The notes under the pieces: generated by a model
What the model saw: only the letters and a program-made list of their open reading frames with translations
What the model was told of the DNA's origin: nothing
The model's database searches: none
Made by a program: the position numbers and the translations under genes
From: Jaapia argillacea MUCL 33604
Lineage: Eukaryota; Basidiomycota; Agaricomycetes; Jaapiales; Jaapiaceae
Direction: 5' to 3'
Length of the DNA stretch: 64,000 nucleotides
NCBI GenBank assembly: GCA_000697665.1
Contig: KL197744.1
Coordinates: 105,115-169,114 of the forward strand
In this document: positions 33,254-44,746 of the stretch, one piece after another
How positions within the stretch are numbered: position 1 is the stretch's first letter
Layout of the letters: every line of letters starts with the position of its first letter

Positions 33254-34469
33254 TCAAGACTTTGGCAATGAAACAAAAAGCCCTACCTGTTTCTTGAGAT
33301 CACACATATCAGCATCATGAGCCTTCTCAAGCTTCACAATGTTGTCGCTGGTCATTGCAACAGAGTGCAGATCCTGATGCCTCCTACCCAGATCTACCTT
33401 GGTCCATAACTCTTTACAAAGCTTTTCCAGCTTCCTAGACTTTGCCTTAAGGTTGGCGACATCATTGCAGAGGGGTTTCAACTCCTCCTCAACGATCTTC
33501 TCCATTGCTATGTTGATAGCACATTGGATCATGGCATCAAGTTCATCTTGGGTTCACTGGAAGGGGTTGATTGGTGGAGAATGAGAAACAAAGGATGTAG
33601 TACTCACTGGCAGAATGCCGACCACCTTGATAACATGATCTTGAAACTGGGGTACAACAGGGTAAGACATGGGAACATTGAGCACAGTTAACAATGCTAA
33701 GACAGTAGAATGATCAACTTTCAAGAGTGCAAAAGAAGTCCAAAACACTCACCTTGAATCTTTACCTTTGGATTCTCAGGTTCAAAGTCTAAGTCAGAAA
33801 TATGAGCTCCTTCAGATGAGAATACCACTGAAACATACCTATCATCCTGATCCTGCTAGAGCTGGCGGTGGGCTTGGACTTGGTGGGGATAAGGACTGTC
33901 AGGTGCACCCTCTTCCCTCCATTCTCTGGAGGGGCTTTGGGGTTCTAAGGCTCAGTGATGTCCTCCTCACTGTTATCAATGAACTCCTTTGACTTGACAA
34001 CAGACTTTTTGGTGCAACTTGGTCTTTTGGGTGGAGGAAGAGCAACAGCTGGAGGTTGAGCCTGCAAATTGGCAGCCTTTGAGGCACCCCATTTTGGCTT
34101 GGGGTGAACCAGCATAGGAGGTTGTGGCTTGGTCTGAAGTTCTGCAGCAACTACAATGGCCCTCTTGTTGGGGATGTGAGGGGCATCTAGTGGGAGACCA
34201 CTAAATGTGGTAGTTTATGGCCTGTAGACAGGACTTGGTAGACCCATGGGCTCTGCATCCTTTGCAGTCACCTTGGCCTTTGTTGGGGTGCAAATGACTC
34301 TGATGGGTTGAGTGTTGGGATCAAAGTGGGGGTTGGGTATGAGAGCGCTGGGATTCCTCTTGTGTTCGCAGTTGTAGTGTTTGATGATGCACCAGAGGCA
34401 GTTGCTGCTGTTGTAGTTTGTGCATATGGCTTTTGCACAAACACAAGTCACACAAGGCAAGGCAAACAT
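33254..34469 (-). pseudogene. Zn2Cys6-like cluster plus coiled-coil protein, multi-exon remnant
   Basis: The minus strand starts at an ATG at 34469 with six cysteines in the order C-x2-C-x6-C-x7-C-x2-C-x6-C (PCVTC...ICTNYNSSNCLWC...NCEH), the spacing of fungal binuclear zinc clusters. A Pro/Lys-rich segment follows (about 34200-33850), then MSYPVVPQFQDHVIKVV near 33670. The last segment is a heptad-rich coiled coil (VEEELKPLCNDVANLKAKSR...) ending at 33254. Segments are separated by plausible introns. A TAG near 33945 within ...EDITEP*NPKAP fits a CAG-to-TAG change. A related coiled-coil remnant lies at 54.6-55.2 kb. Such genes occur in transposon-rich agaricomycete DNA; function unknown. Confidence 0.5.
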
Positions 34470-35589
34470 CTATGGTGGGACTTTTGTGTGTGGTCCATCA
34501 ACTACTGAAGGATGTGATTTGCTTCATTCAAGTAGTAAACACTGCTCAGCTAAATCTGACAGTTTATAACAGTGAACTGACATTACAAAAAGAATGTTGG
34601 TAATGTGTCAGCCAACCTCGGCCAACCAACCCTGGGTGTGTTATAGAATTCTTCCAGCCAATATTTGAGCAGCAACAGGGCAGCTTGGCATACATTATGG
34701 GGTGTCTACAGCCAGAATTTCATTGGGGGTGATCAGTTTGCTCATGGATCCATTTCTACATGATTAAGAGATGCTGTAGGTCTATGCTACACGGCACTCA
34801 GCCGCAAGCATAGGAAATATGTTGCCGGACCACAACCTATTGGTCGGGTCTTGGGGACTCAGCATAAGCCTTTTTCATCAGGGTCCGTGAGATGTTAGCC
34901 AAAATACCCTACAGCGACGTTGTCATTAGGTCTCATCAGCAATAAATGAAGGGGTCCAGAGCCTCTGAAAAGCCTTAGAAGACCCTTATCAATCATGTGA
35001 CAGGACTCACAGGCTTCTAATAAAATAATTGCCAAAACCCTTAGAGGAAAAACGTTAGTGGGATTTGAACTAAAGATGTCAATGATATCTATTTCCAGAA
35101 TTCGGTGATCCAACAGACTCAGCCATAGAGACCTGTAAATACATGAATGGGACAGTGATATGTTCAGCTGACGCCACAATTTGCGCACCAAGGGAGAGAA
35201 CTATCAATTTTACCCTCAAAACCCACCCCAAATAAGTCCCCATACCACTTTACAGAATGTTGAGGCAGGGGCATGTATAGACATGTTCGTACCACACCCA
35301 ACAGTACAGAGGCCTGCAGCATGAATTTCTTATAAGTCAAAACTCCCACAGGTGCATCGCCACTCACAACCTCACCTGAACGTCCACCTTCTGTTCTCTC
35401 AGTGTTCCCGAATATTGTTTTACATACATAAGATTTTGATATAGCCTAAATGATTTTTGAAAACCTGGTGTGGAGGACGTAATGGGGTCCATCAGAAGGT
35501 TGTGCATGGCTTCTCTGGACCTTTTTCGTCAAAGGCCCGCGTCACGCCACATGCAATTGGGCGTGTAGAGAGGTATCAGAGGCTGTGGA
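34470..35589. other. Repeat-island filler, no gene recognised
   Basis: Minus-strand frames at 34895-35191 and 35164-35367 overlap and show no known domain. The rest has only short frames. Confidence 0.35.
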
Positions 35590-35825
35590 AGCATTCACCC
35601 TTCTGGGGTGCCTCATACCCTTCTGGGGCACCTCACACCCTTCTGGGGTGCCTTCCACCCTTCTGGGGCACCTCATACCCATTAATAGCATCTCACACCC
35701 CTCTCTAGCACCCCTCACACCCCTCTCTAGCACCTCACACCCCTCTATGGTACCTCACAGTCTTCTGGAGTGCCTCACATCCTTTGATGGCACCTCACAC
35801 CTCCCAATAGCATCTCATCCTTAGA
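35590..35825 (+). repeat. Minisatellite, ~22-bp unit, C-rich orientation
   Basis: About ten tandem copies resembling acccttctggggtgcctcac; the first four are nearly identical and later ones diverge. It is related in sequence to the larger arrays at 36.1-36.8 and 46.8-48.1 kb. Confidence 0.85.
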
Positions 35826-36059
35826 ATTTTTGGAACTGGTGACCTAGCCACAGGTGAATCTTAGCCATTGAGAATATATGTGATGCTCTGCAACATATAT
35901 TTGGACACCTCCCCCACTTTGATAAATATTGTGAAACAAGTTGTAGGCTAGCTACAGGTCTGTCTCTGACCTTGACTAGAAATTGGCTGACCAGATATCA
36001 TTAGATAACCATGACAGGTGCTGGGAAGGCTAATCTGCTGTATATCATACAGCAGTCAA

Positions 36060-36795
36060 TTTGAGGCACCCTTGAAGGTGTGAGGCACCCTTGAAGGTGT
36101 GAGGCACCCTTGAAGGTGTGAGGCACCCTTGAAGGTGTGAGGCACCCTTGAAGGTGTGAGGTACCCTGGAAGGGTTTGAGACTCCATTGAAAGGTGGGGG
36201 TGCTCTGGAAGGGCTAGAGGCACTCTAAAAAGGTGCCTTGGAAGTGTTTGAGTGGCTTAAATGGTGTGATGTGCCCTACAAGGGTTTGAGGCACCCTGGA
36301 AGTGTTTCAGATGCCCTGGAATGGTTTGAGATGCCCTAGAAGGGTGTGAGACTCCATTGAAGGGTGTGGGGTGCCCTGGAAGTGTCTGAGGCACTTTGAA
36401 AGTATTTGAGGTACCCTGGAAGAGTTTGAGGTGCCTTGGAAGTGTTTGAGGCACCCTGAGTGGTTTGATGCATCATAGAAGGGTTCAGGGGCCCTAAAGG
36501 GTGTAAGGGGCCATGGAAGTGTTTTAAGTCACCTGCCTTGGAAGTGTTTGAGGTGCCTTGGAAGTGTTTGAGGTGCCTCAGAAGTGTTTGAGGTGCCTTG
36601 GAAGTGTTGGAGGTGCCTTGGAAGTGTTGGAGGTGCCCTGGAAGTGTTGGAGGTGCCTTGGAAGTGTTGGAGGTGCCCTGGAAGTGTTGGAGGTGCCCTG
36701 GAAGTGTTGGAGATGCCCTGGAAGGGTTTGAGGCACCCTGGAAGTGTTTGGGTCACCCTGGAATTTTTTGGGGGCCCCAGAAGGGTTTGACCCTT
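36060..36795 (-). repeat. Minisatellite arrays, 19-22-bp units, G/T-rich orientation
   Basis: 36060-36170 holds about six near-perfect 19-bp copies of gaggcacccttgaaggtgt. 36170-36590 holds diverged ~20-22-bp copies of gaagtgtttgaggtgcc(c/t)tg. 36597-36720 holds about six near-identical 20-bp copies of gaagtgttggaggtgccttg. Open frames through it on both strands are by-products of the period. Confidence 0.9.
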
Positions 36796-36944
36796 GTTTT
36801 TAACAAGGCCTCAAGGGTTGGAGGAGACAGTATCCAAGAAGGTGAAAAGTCAACTTATGTTGTAAGCCCCCTGCTTTTCAATATCAACTTGAACATCTCT
36901 CCCATCATATTTGCTTTATGCCTTCATATGCAGTATACTCACTC

Positions 36945-38815
36945 TGTTATGAACCATGCCCTAGTAAGACTATTTTCACTTTTCTTTACTTCACCTCGCT
37001 TCACCTATGGACTATGGACTGTGGACTACAGACTACGGTGTGGGGTTCTCGGGGTGCGTGAGGTCCGAGAGAGATAGGTAGTTCGTCTTCAGATAGAAAT
37101 TGAAGAATGGGAGTTCAGTTATTTTAGAAAGTGTTGACAAGTGAAACAGACCCTAAGTAGAGATCATGGGGTTCGGACGAATCCAAGATAAGATAACTGC
37201 TCAACGCAAGATTGCAGAGCGGGAAGGTTCTGCAAGTTCAGAGATAATCAGTGTTCAGGTCTGAAATCTAATCTGCTGCGAGATCGGTACTCTAAACTGA
37301 AAGCGAAAGAAAGTCGTAAATCAAAACTAAAAAGCACGGTCACTAGAACACTAAGACATCACAGTGATGCAAAGCAGACTAAGAACAGCACTTTAAGTGA
37401 ATCGAGAGACGAAAGAAAATCACTAATCGTAAGTTGAGAAAGCATGCGAAACATTGTAAAGAGTGATTCGGAAATCCCGAGAGTCACTAACGTCGTCAAG
37501 AAATATGAATAGCTAGTTGTTGAGAACATCGGAAAGTCGTGAGTGTCGGAGTCGTGAGCGTTGTCGAAAGAACCACAGAATATCACTCAAGAGGGCGAAT
37601 AGGGCAGAAAGAACTTGTATTCCAAAGCAAATAGTACAGGATTATATACTAGATGGTGTGTCGTACCGAAATTCATCTAAGTCCTACATTCTACTCCTTA
37701 GCCCTAGCTATCCGAGTGCCCTCAAGTTCGTGAACGATTATGAACGAGTTGGATGGAGACGGAGTCGGGAAGAGCGAGTGCAAGTGAATCCATGTAAGAT
37801 TGTGATCCATGAAAGGTCTCCGAGATCGTGAATAGTCGATAGTGAGCGTAAGAGTCGACACTAGCAAGGAGATCGGACTCGAACAGACACAGTCGAGTGA
37901 AAGAAAGGAGATTGGTACTAGCACGAGCAGGGTGATTTCGTTCAGGTGGCACCGGAAGTGAGAGATTCCGAGGTGAATCCCATCGAGTAGTTCGAACATC
38001 CCTTTCGATTCGTACTCTGTGGGTGATTTTGTGACAACGGAGTGGACCTGGATGAGCATGTCTCGTTGGTATGTAATCAAGGGCGTGGATGGATGAGGTC
38101 GAGCATGTGAAGTCCTATGAGTTCTGGATCGTTCCAGCGAATAGGGAACTTGAGATGTTTTAGCCTGGTATCGAAGTCTTCAAGCGTTGAGTTGTGCACA
38201 AGGATCATTAGGTATCTCAGAGATCATCAGTTAGGGGGCGATAGGGTATCCAAAGCACGAGTATCCGATGTGTTCAAGGTGCTTCTACACAGAGACGATC
38301 ATGACATATTGCTGAAGAACCATCCAATCTGTGATCTAAGACATCCAAGTGTCCTCGGCATCACAAGATCTCTGGATCTGAGGCATGCTTCGCGATGTGT
38401 CGTTATCTCGTTCCTGTAGATCCTGGTTGTTTGTTCCTCAATTCGTGATCCGTTTCCAAACTTCCTATTTCGTCTTATCTGTTCAGGTCTCCATCGTATC
38501 TATGGCTTGAGTATCTTTGGAAATCCCGATGCGAACGTTCTCGGACCTTGGACTGAGTCGTGCAGGGACAGGTAAGCCTGATATTGCAAGGTGTTTGTTG
38601 ATCTCGTGTAATTGGTGCATTCCGTTGATAGGCGAATCGATCTCCCCACAACAGACTCCTATTCCCTTGACTCACCTTGACTCACCTTGACTCATGTCTT
38701 ACTCATCATTACTATGGACTACGGACTGTGCCTACTGTGGACTGTGCTTCTATCCAGTATATATACCTGCCTGTATTCACTAACAAGTCTCCATCTTGTT
38801 CACTTTGTCAATACA
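36945..38815 (+). repeat. 5' LTR of the chromovirus, split by an insertion and lacking its U5 end
   Basis: Bases 36945-37038 and 38651-38815 align with the first ~280 bp of the 3' LTR (tgtta..aaccatgccctagta; gactcctattcccttgactcac; ccagtatatatacctgcctgta; tttgtcaataca). After 38815 the 3' LTR continues for ~160 bp, but here the sequence goes straight into the gag leader, so U5 and the primer-binding site are absent. Confidence 0.82.
37039..38650. mobile_element. 1.6-kb insertion inside the 5' LTR, ends TGTGGGG/CCCCACA
   Basis: The inserted DNA begins TGTGGGG and ends CCCCACA (7-bp inverted ends), suggestive of a long solo LTR of another family. No convincing target duplication was found (tacgg left, acaga right). 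It is rich in gtcg/gag motifs and has no recognisable coding sequence. A tatata motif lies near 37645. Confidence 0.65.
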
Positions 38816-38843
38816 TCTTACGAGATAACCTCTTCACGCCACC

Positions 38844-40429
38844 ATGGAAGGTCTACCCCCATCCAGTAGATTCCTTACCCTTCCCGACAAGTGGACACTT
38901 CCTGCCCTCAGCCTAGTCCTAAACGATCTAGGAGAACACAGAAACGATCTCACTTACGATCATATCTATGATACTCCATGCCTACAAGGCAAACCAGTTG
39001 CAGTCTGGACAGGAGAAGATAAACCAGGATATCACTTCCTTCCAGAAGACAGATATCCACCTCACGAGAATCTACCAACATTGAAGAGTTATCTTCAACA
39101 ACTCGTAAAACCAGGTCCATCTATTCCACGAGTTGCCAAAGAAAAATCAAGAAGAGGGATTAGCAAAGCTTTCAGATCACCACGAAGCTCAACACCATTA
39201 TCTCTTGAAGTTCCAGGGACATCCACTCTAGCAGCATTTGGAGTTTACACACCTACTGCAACTGCACCAGAACAAATCTTTGTAGGACCATCTTCGGTAT
39301 TTGTTCCAGAAATCTGAGAACCAGTTCCACAATATCCGACAGGTGAACCCATTGTTATGTCAATCCCTCATCACTTTGGATCATATCATCCCCCACCTGC
39401 TCGATCTCAATCTCCTGATCCACCTAGAGGATCTCCCAACCCTAACCCTGGTCATCAACCAGACGATTCAGACGATGATATGGCAGGAGATTCAAAAGGA
39501 CCACAGTTGTCTCCTCCTACTCTGTTCACCAGAGATAGGAAAAAGACAGCAAAATTTGTCTCTGAAGTCAAACTATTCATCGCAGCTAAACCGAAAGACT
39601 TCCCTACCGAATTCTCCAAAATCGCCTTCATTCTGTCTTATATGAAAGATGGACCGGCAGGATCATCGGCAATGAACTGGGTTAACAAATACGACCCAGA
39701 CACAGAATCACTCCTAGATGTCAAAGAATTCTACAAACTCTGGAAAAGGATTTTGCAAAAATCAATAAAGGACAATCTGCTTGCACACAAATCCAAAACC
39801 TTAAACAAGGAAGGTTTTCAGTCGACTCCTTCACCACCGCCTTCAACGAGTTAGCAAGGCATACTGGGTTTAACGATATAGGACTCATGGAAGCCTACAA
39901 ACATGGGCTTAAATGGGAAATCCTCGAACAGATCGTTAAACTACCAAATCCACCAGAAAGTTTGGCATCTCTTCAGGATATGGCAGCCAAATTCAAATTA
40001 CTAGGAGAAGCGGCAGCAGCAGAGAAAAATTGGCATGAAGGAAGAGGGAAAGGACCGATTTATCCCTCAGCTTTCCAGACCAATTGGCGGGCTCCATCTA
40101 GGGACTACAATCAAGGAGTCCCTATGGATGTTGATGCAGCCAAGACTGGATCCAGGAAGCGATTTAAGAAACTCACTCCTGAAGAACGACTTGAGCTTCA
40201 AAAGAAAGGAGCTTGTTTCTTCTGTTGCAAACCGGGCCATTTTTCGGGACAATGTCCCTTGAAAAAAGGCAAATCCTTCCAAGCTAGGGCAGCTGATGCA
40301 ACCGAAGAAAATGCACAGCCCAGTTCTATCATTGACCAAATCAAAGAATTGGTCACTCAAATCCCAGAAAACGACCAAGGAGAACTTTTTATGGCCATGA
40401 AAGATGAGTTCTCCAAATCAGGTTTTTAA
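38844..40429 (+). pseudogene. gag: Chromovirus gag (capsid/nucleocapsid)
   Basis: The ATG at 38844 (ACCATGG context) follows the leader. The N-terminal part is followed by a Pro-rich region and the retrotransposon gag core (SEVKLFIAAKPKDFPTEFSK, then GRFSVDSFTTAFNELARHTG). The C-terminus has a CCHC zinc knuckle, C-FF-C-CKPG-H-FSGQ-C. Defects: TGA at 39315-39317 in frame, and one small indel near 39780, after which the gag core continues in another frame to TAA 40427-40429. It forms the virus-like particle in active relatives. Confidence 0.85.
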
Positions 40430-43400
40430 AGCGCCTAGCATCGACAGCAGATGTGAAGGCACAGACTAGGGTTCTTTCATTGGACAATAGATACACTATA
40501 TTACAAATGGACATTCCCGACTCAATTTGTGTATCCACTCTGAAGAAAAATGGAATTCCTTCCTTACGATTCGAAGTGGAACTTATTGGAAAGAACCGAA
40601 GCGCTGTAACGAAAACTCTACTCGACAGTGGAGCCACTGGAAACCTAATCAATATTCGATTCACTAAAAAACATCGCATGAACATCCAGAAATTGGAACA
40701 ACCTATTCCAGTTTACAACATCGATGACACAGAAAATCGAGATGGAAAGATTGAATATTTTGTGGAACTTGACATGAAAGTCAAAGGATCCAAAAATACT
40801 TCTCATATCGAAACCAATCGATTCTACATCACCGACCTAGGACAAGAAAATGTGGTCCTAGGAACCGATTGGTTACATGAATACAATCCAGAAGTCGAAT
40901 GGCAAAACTTCAATCTAAAGTTTACACGTTGCCCTAGTACCTGTCACATACAGGGACTATGCACTATTCATGCAAAACCATCAGATTGACCAGCCACTAC
41001 ACTACAAGAAACCGAACCTGTGCATGTGTCATACACAGCGAAATAGGGGGCGTCTTACGTCGTTGCAGACCAGGAGTTTACTCCACAATCGGTCCAAGAT
41101 ACGTCTTATGTATCGCAACATCCCATACGAAAAAAGGGGCAAGCCTCACGAAAGGCATCCAAACATCGTATTCTATCCTCATGGACAACAGAACAACTGG
41201 ATCCACTGGATCCATTAGATCAAGTAGCCAACGAATGGCATCATGAAGGAATTCACACTTATCGGGTTATCACTGGTCATCCAGACCCGATGGAACCAAT
41301 CATCCCCAATTATATTCCCCTATCAGAATGACATAAAGCTCCAACCCCTGCAAGACACACTGCAGGAATATGAATTCAGGCACATGGGAACAAATCAATT
41401 GAATTAGCATTAAAAGATGCTCAGAAAAGGGGAGAAAAGATGTTTGAAGAAATGGTTCCAACAGAATATCGAAAATACTGAAAAGTCTTTGAGAAAAAGG
41501 CTTCGGAACGATTCCCAAAGGAAAGAATTTGGGATCATGGGATAGAACTCAAGGAGGATTGGAAACCTCACAATTGCAAAACCTACTTGCTATCCCCAGC
41601 GGAACAAAGAACTCGATGCATTTTTAGAAGAACAACTGCGCAAAGGATATATTTGTCCCTCCAAATTGCCACTCTCCTTGCCATTCTTCTTTGTCGATAA
41701 GAAGGATGGAAAACTCCGTCCTACACAGGATTATCATTATCTCAATTCACAAACTATCAAAAATGATTATCCTATTCCTCTGATATCTGAATTAATCGAT
41801 AAACTCAAAAATGCTAAAGTTTATTCGAAATTGGATCTGCGATGGGGATACAACAATGTTCGTATCAAGGATGGGGACCAATGGAAAGCAGCATTCAAAA
41901 CAAATCACAGATTGTTCGAGCCCATGGTCATGTTTTTTGGCCTCACCAATTCACCTGCCACATTCCAAACCATGATGAATGAACTATTCAAAGATCTCAT
42001 TGATCAAGGAGTTGTCATCATATACCTGGATGACATCCTCATCTTCACGGACACATTGGACGAACATAGGAAGATAATGCATGAAGTTCTCCGTATCCTA
42101 GAGGAAAACAACCTTTTCCTCAAACCAGAGAAATGTACTTTCGAAACATCAAAAGTTGAATACCTTGGAGTGATTGTCTCTCACAACCTTGTGGAGATGG
42201 ATCCTGTCAAGGTTTCTGGTATCCTTGATTGGCCTACACCAAAAACAGTCAAAGAAGTTCAATCCTTTGTAGGATTTTGCAATTTTTATCAACAATTCAT
42301 CAAGGATTTCTCAAAAATTGCATGACCATTGTTCGAACTCACGAAAAAAGACCACTCCTGGGACTGGACAAACGAATGCGAAACTGAATTCCAGGAATTG
42401 AAGAAATCATTCACTTCCTCCCCAACCCTTGTCATGCCTGACCCTGACAAACCATTTCATATTGAATGTGATGCATCCGACTACGTGACGGGAGCTGTTT
42501 TAACCCAACTAGAAACTGACAACAAATACCATCCTGTCGCTTATCTATTGAAATCATTATTGGACGCCAAACGAAACTACGACATTTATGACAAGGAACT
42601 ACTGGCTATTATACAAGCCATGGACACATGGTAACATTATCTCAAAGGATGCAAACATCTTATCAAGGTCTACACAGACCATCGTAATCTGGAATATTTT
42701 ACAACGGCCCAAAAACTTAGCCAACGCCAAGCAAGATGGGCCCAGTTTTTAACTCGATTCAACTTCATGTTAATACACAAGGCTGGAAAGACAAACAAGT
42801 CAGATGGTCTCTCGAGACAAATCGATCATAAGGAGGGGGTAGAAACTGACAATAAAGATTGCATACTTTTAGGACCCCAACTTTTCTCAAAATCGATCGA
42901 CGCAAAATCACTGTTTTGCACGAATCCCATCAGAAGAGGGAACGCCACAACCGAAAACCCATCTGTGGCCCGACAAATTAGACTCAATATTCGACAAGCA
43001 TTAACCTATACGACACTTACTGGAGATCAGGAGTTGAAAGACGAAATTCAAAAGAGTATGGAACTCAATGACGAAGTGTCAACAGTGATCCAAGTCATCA
43101 AGAAACAAAGACCTCGATCCTTAAGTAAAGGATTAGAGGAATGGAATTTGGAAGACGGGTTAATCCTCTACTGAGGAAAGATCTACGTTCCAAAAAATCA
43201 CGACCTACAATGAAAAATCGTTCGATCATGCCACGATCCACCAATCAGAGGACATCCTGGACGATACAAAACCTTAGAGATCGTACAGAGAGACTATTGG
43301 TGGCCTGGGATGTCAATCTTCGTTAAAGAATATGTTGATGGATGCGCTATCTGTCAATCAATGAAACCTAGAACACACCCGACTCAGGAACCGCTTCACC

Positions 43401-44741
43401 CCATGGAAATTCCAGAACAACCATTTGGAACTGTCACCAATGACTTCCTTATGGGATTACCGGAAGCCGATGGATACAATGCTATACACATAGCCATGGA
43501 CACATCCACCAAAACTGCTATCATCACACCCTGCCACAAAACGGTAGACTCTGAAGGTACTGCAGAAATTCTCTATAACAATGCCTTTCGGCGTTATGGA
43601 TTCCCAGACAAATTAATATCTGATAGAGGACCTCAATTCACATCAGCAGTGCTCAAAACCCTCCTTGATCGGTTTGGAGTGCGATCAGCACTTAGTACAG
43701 CCTTTCATCCACAAACCGATGGAGCTACAGAGAAAGTCAATCAGGAAACAGAAGTCTATCTTCGAATGTTCTGTAATCGAAATCAGAACAATTGGCTGTC
43801 GCTTCTACCAATCGCAGAACTTGCTCACAATACATGAGTACACTCTGTCACCAAGAAAACTCCATTTGAACTAATACATGGTTTCACACGCAAACATCAC
43901 CCCATCCCTGAAACCAGCACCAGATATTCCCCAAGCAGATCTGCGATTAGAACAGCTCCGAGAAGCAAGGAAAGAGGCCAAAGCATGTTTCATCATTGCT
44001 TCAGAAGCTATGAAAAAACAACACGACAAATATGGAGAGAAGGGACCCCAATTCTCAGAAGGAGATTATGTTTGGCTAGAAGGGACGAAGATTCGAACTG
44101 AATATCCTTCCACCAAACTATCACCTAAATGCCATGGACCCTTCGAAATCAAAACCATTATAGCCCCCAGAACATATCAACTGAAACTACCGAAGAAATG
44201 GAGAATTCATCTGGTGTTTCACACAGGACTTCTAACTCCATATGTCAAAACCGATGCACACGGCCCCAACTTCACAAAACCCCTTCCAGATCTAATTGAA
44301 GGAGAAGAAGAATTTGAAGTTGAAGAAATCGTCAACTCGAAATACACGAATCAGAAGACCAAAAAAAATGTCAAGTATTTGGTCAAATGGAAAGGCTATC
44401 CAGAGTCAGACAATACTTGGGAACCGATTGGAAACTTACACCACACATCGGAATACATCAAAGAGTTTCACAAAAAGAACCCCAAATCACCTTGCCCAGC
44501 CTCCATTCTACTTGCTGCTTTGAAAGTACCAGAAGAACAATGGACTCGTGCCTGGATTGACATGGAAGCAAATTGTGCTGCAAGGCAATGCTTCCCTACA
44601 GCCCCAGAATTTTTACCGCAAAATCTCGACCCTAGGAATATAAGAACTCAACTCCTGAACTTCATTCGACATCATTCCACTGTCCCAGTGAAATATCTGT
44701 ACTCTCGATCTCTCAAGTTCACTCCTCGTTTCCAGCTATAA
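40430..44741 (+). pseudogene. pol: Chromovirus pol: protease, reverse transcriptase, RNase H, integrase, chromodomain
   Basis: Protease motif LLDSGATGNLI near 40620. RT with [25 protein letters not shown] and active site YLDD at 42023-42034. RNase H with IECDASDY near 42465. The integrase HHCC finger lies at about 43220-43350 (SCHDPPIRGH...CAICQ), and the catalytic core shows TNDFLMGLP, SDRGPQFTS and NQETEVYLR. The chromodomain follows at about 44300-44490 (EEFEVEEIV...YLVKWKGYPESDNTWEP). Stops lie at 40987, 41469 (near), 42323, 42632, 43172, 43211 and 43835. Nearly all replace an expected Arg and fit CGA-to-TGA. Frameshifts lie near 41600 and 43850. The chromodomain part is still open to TAA 44739-44741. 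Confidence 0.9.
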
Positions 44742-44746
44742 CCAAC

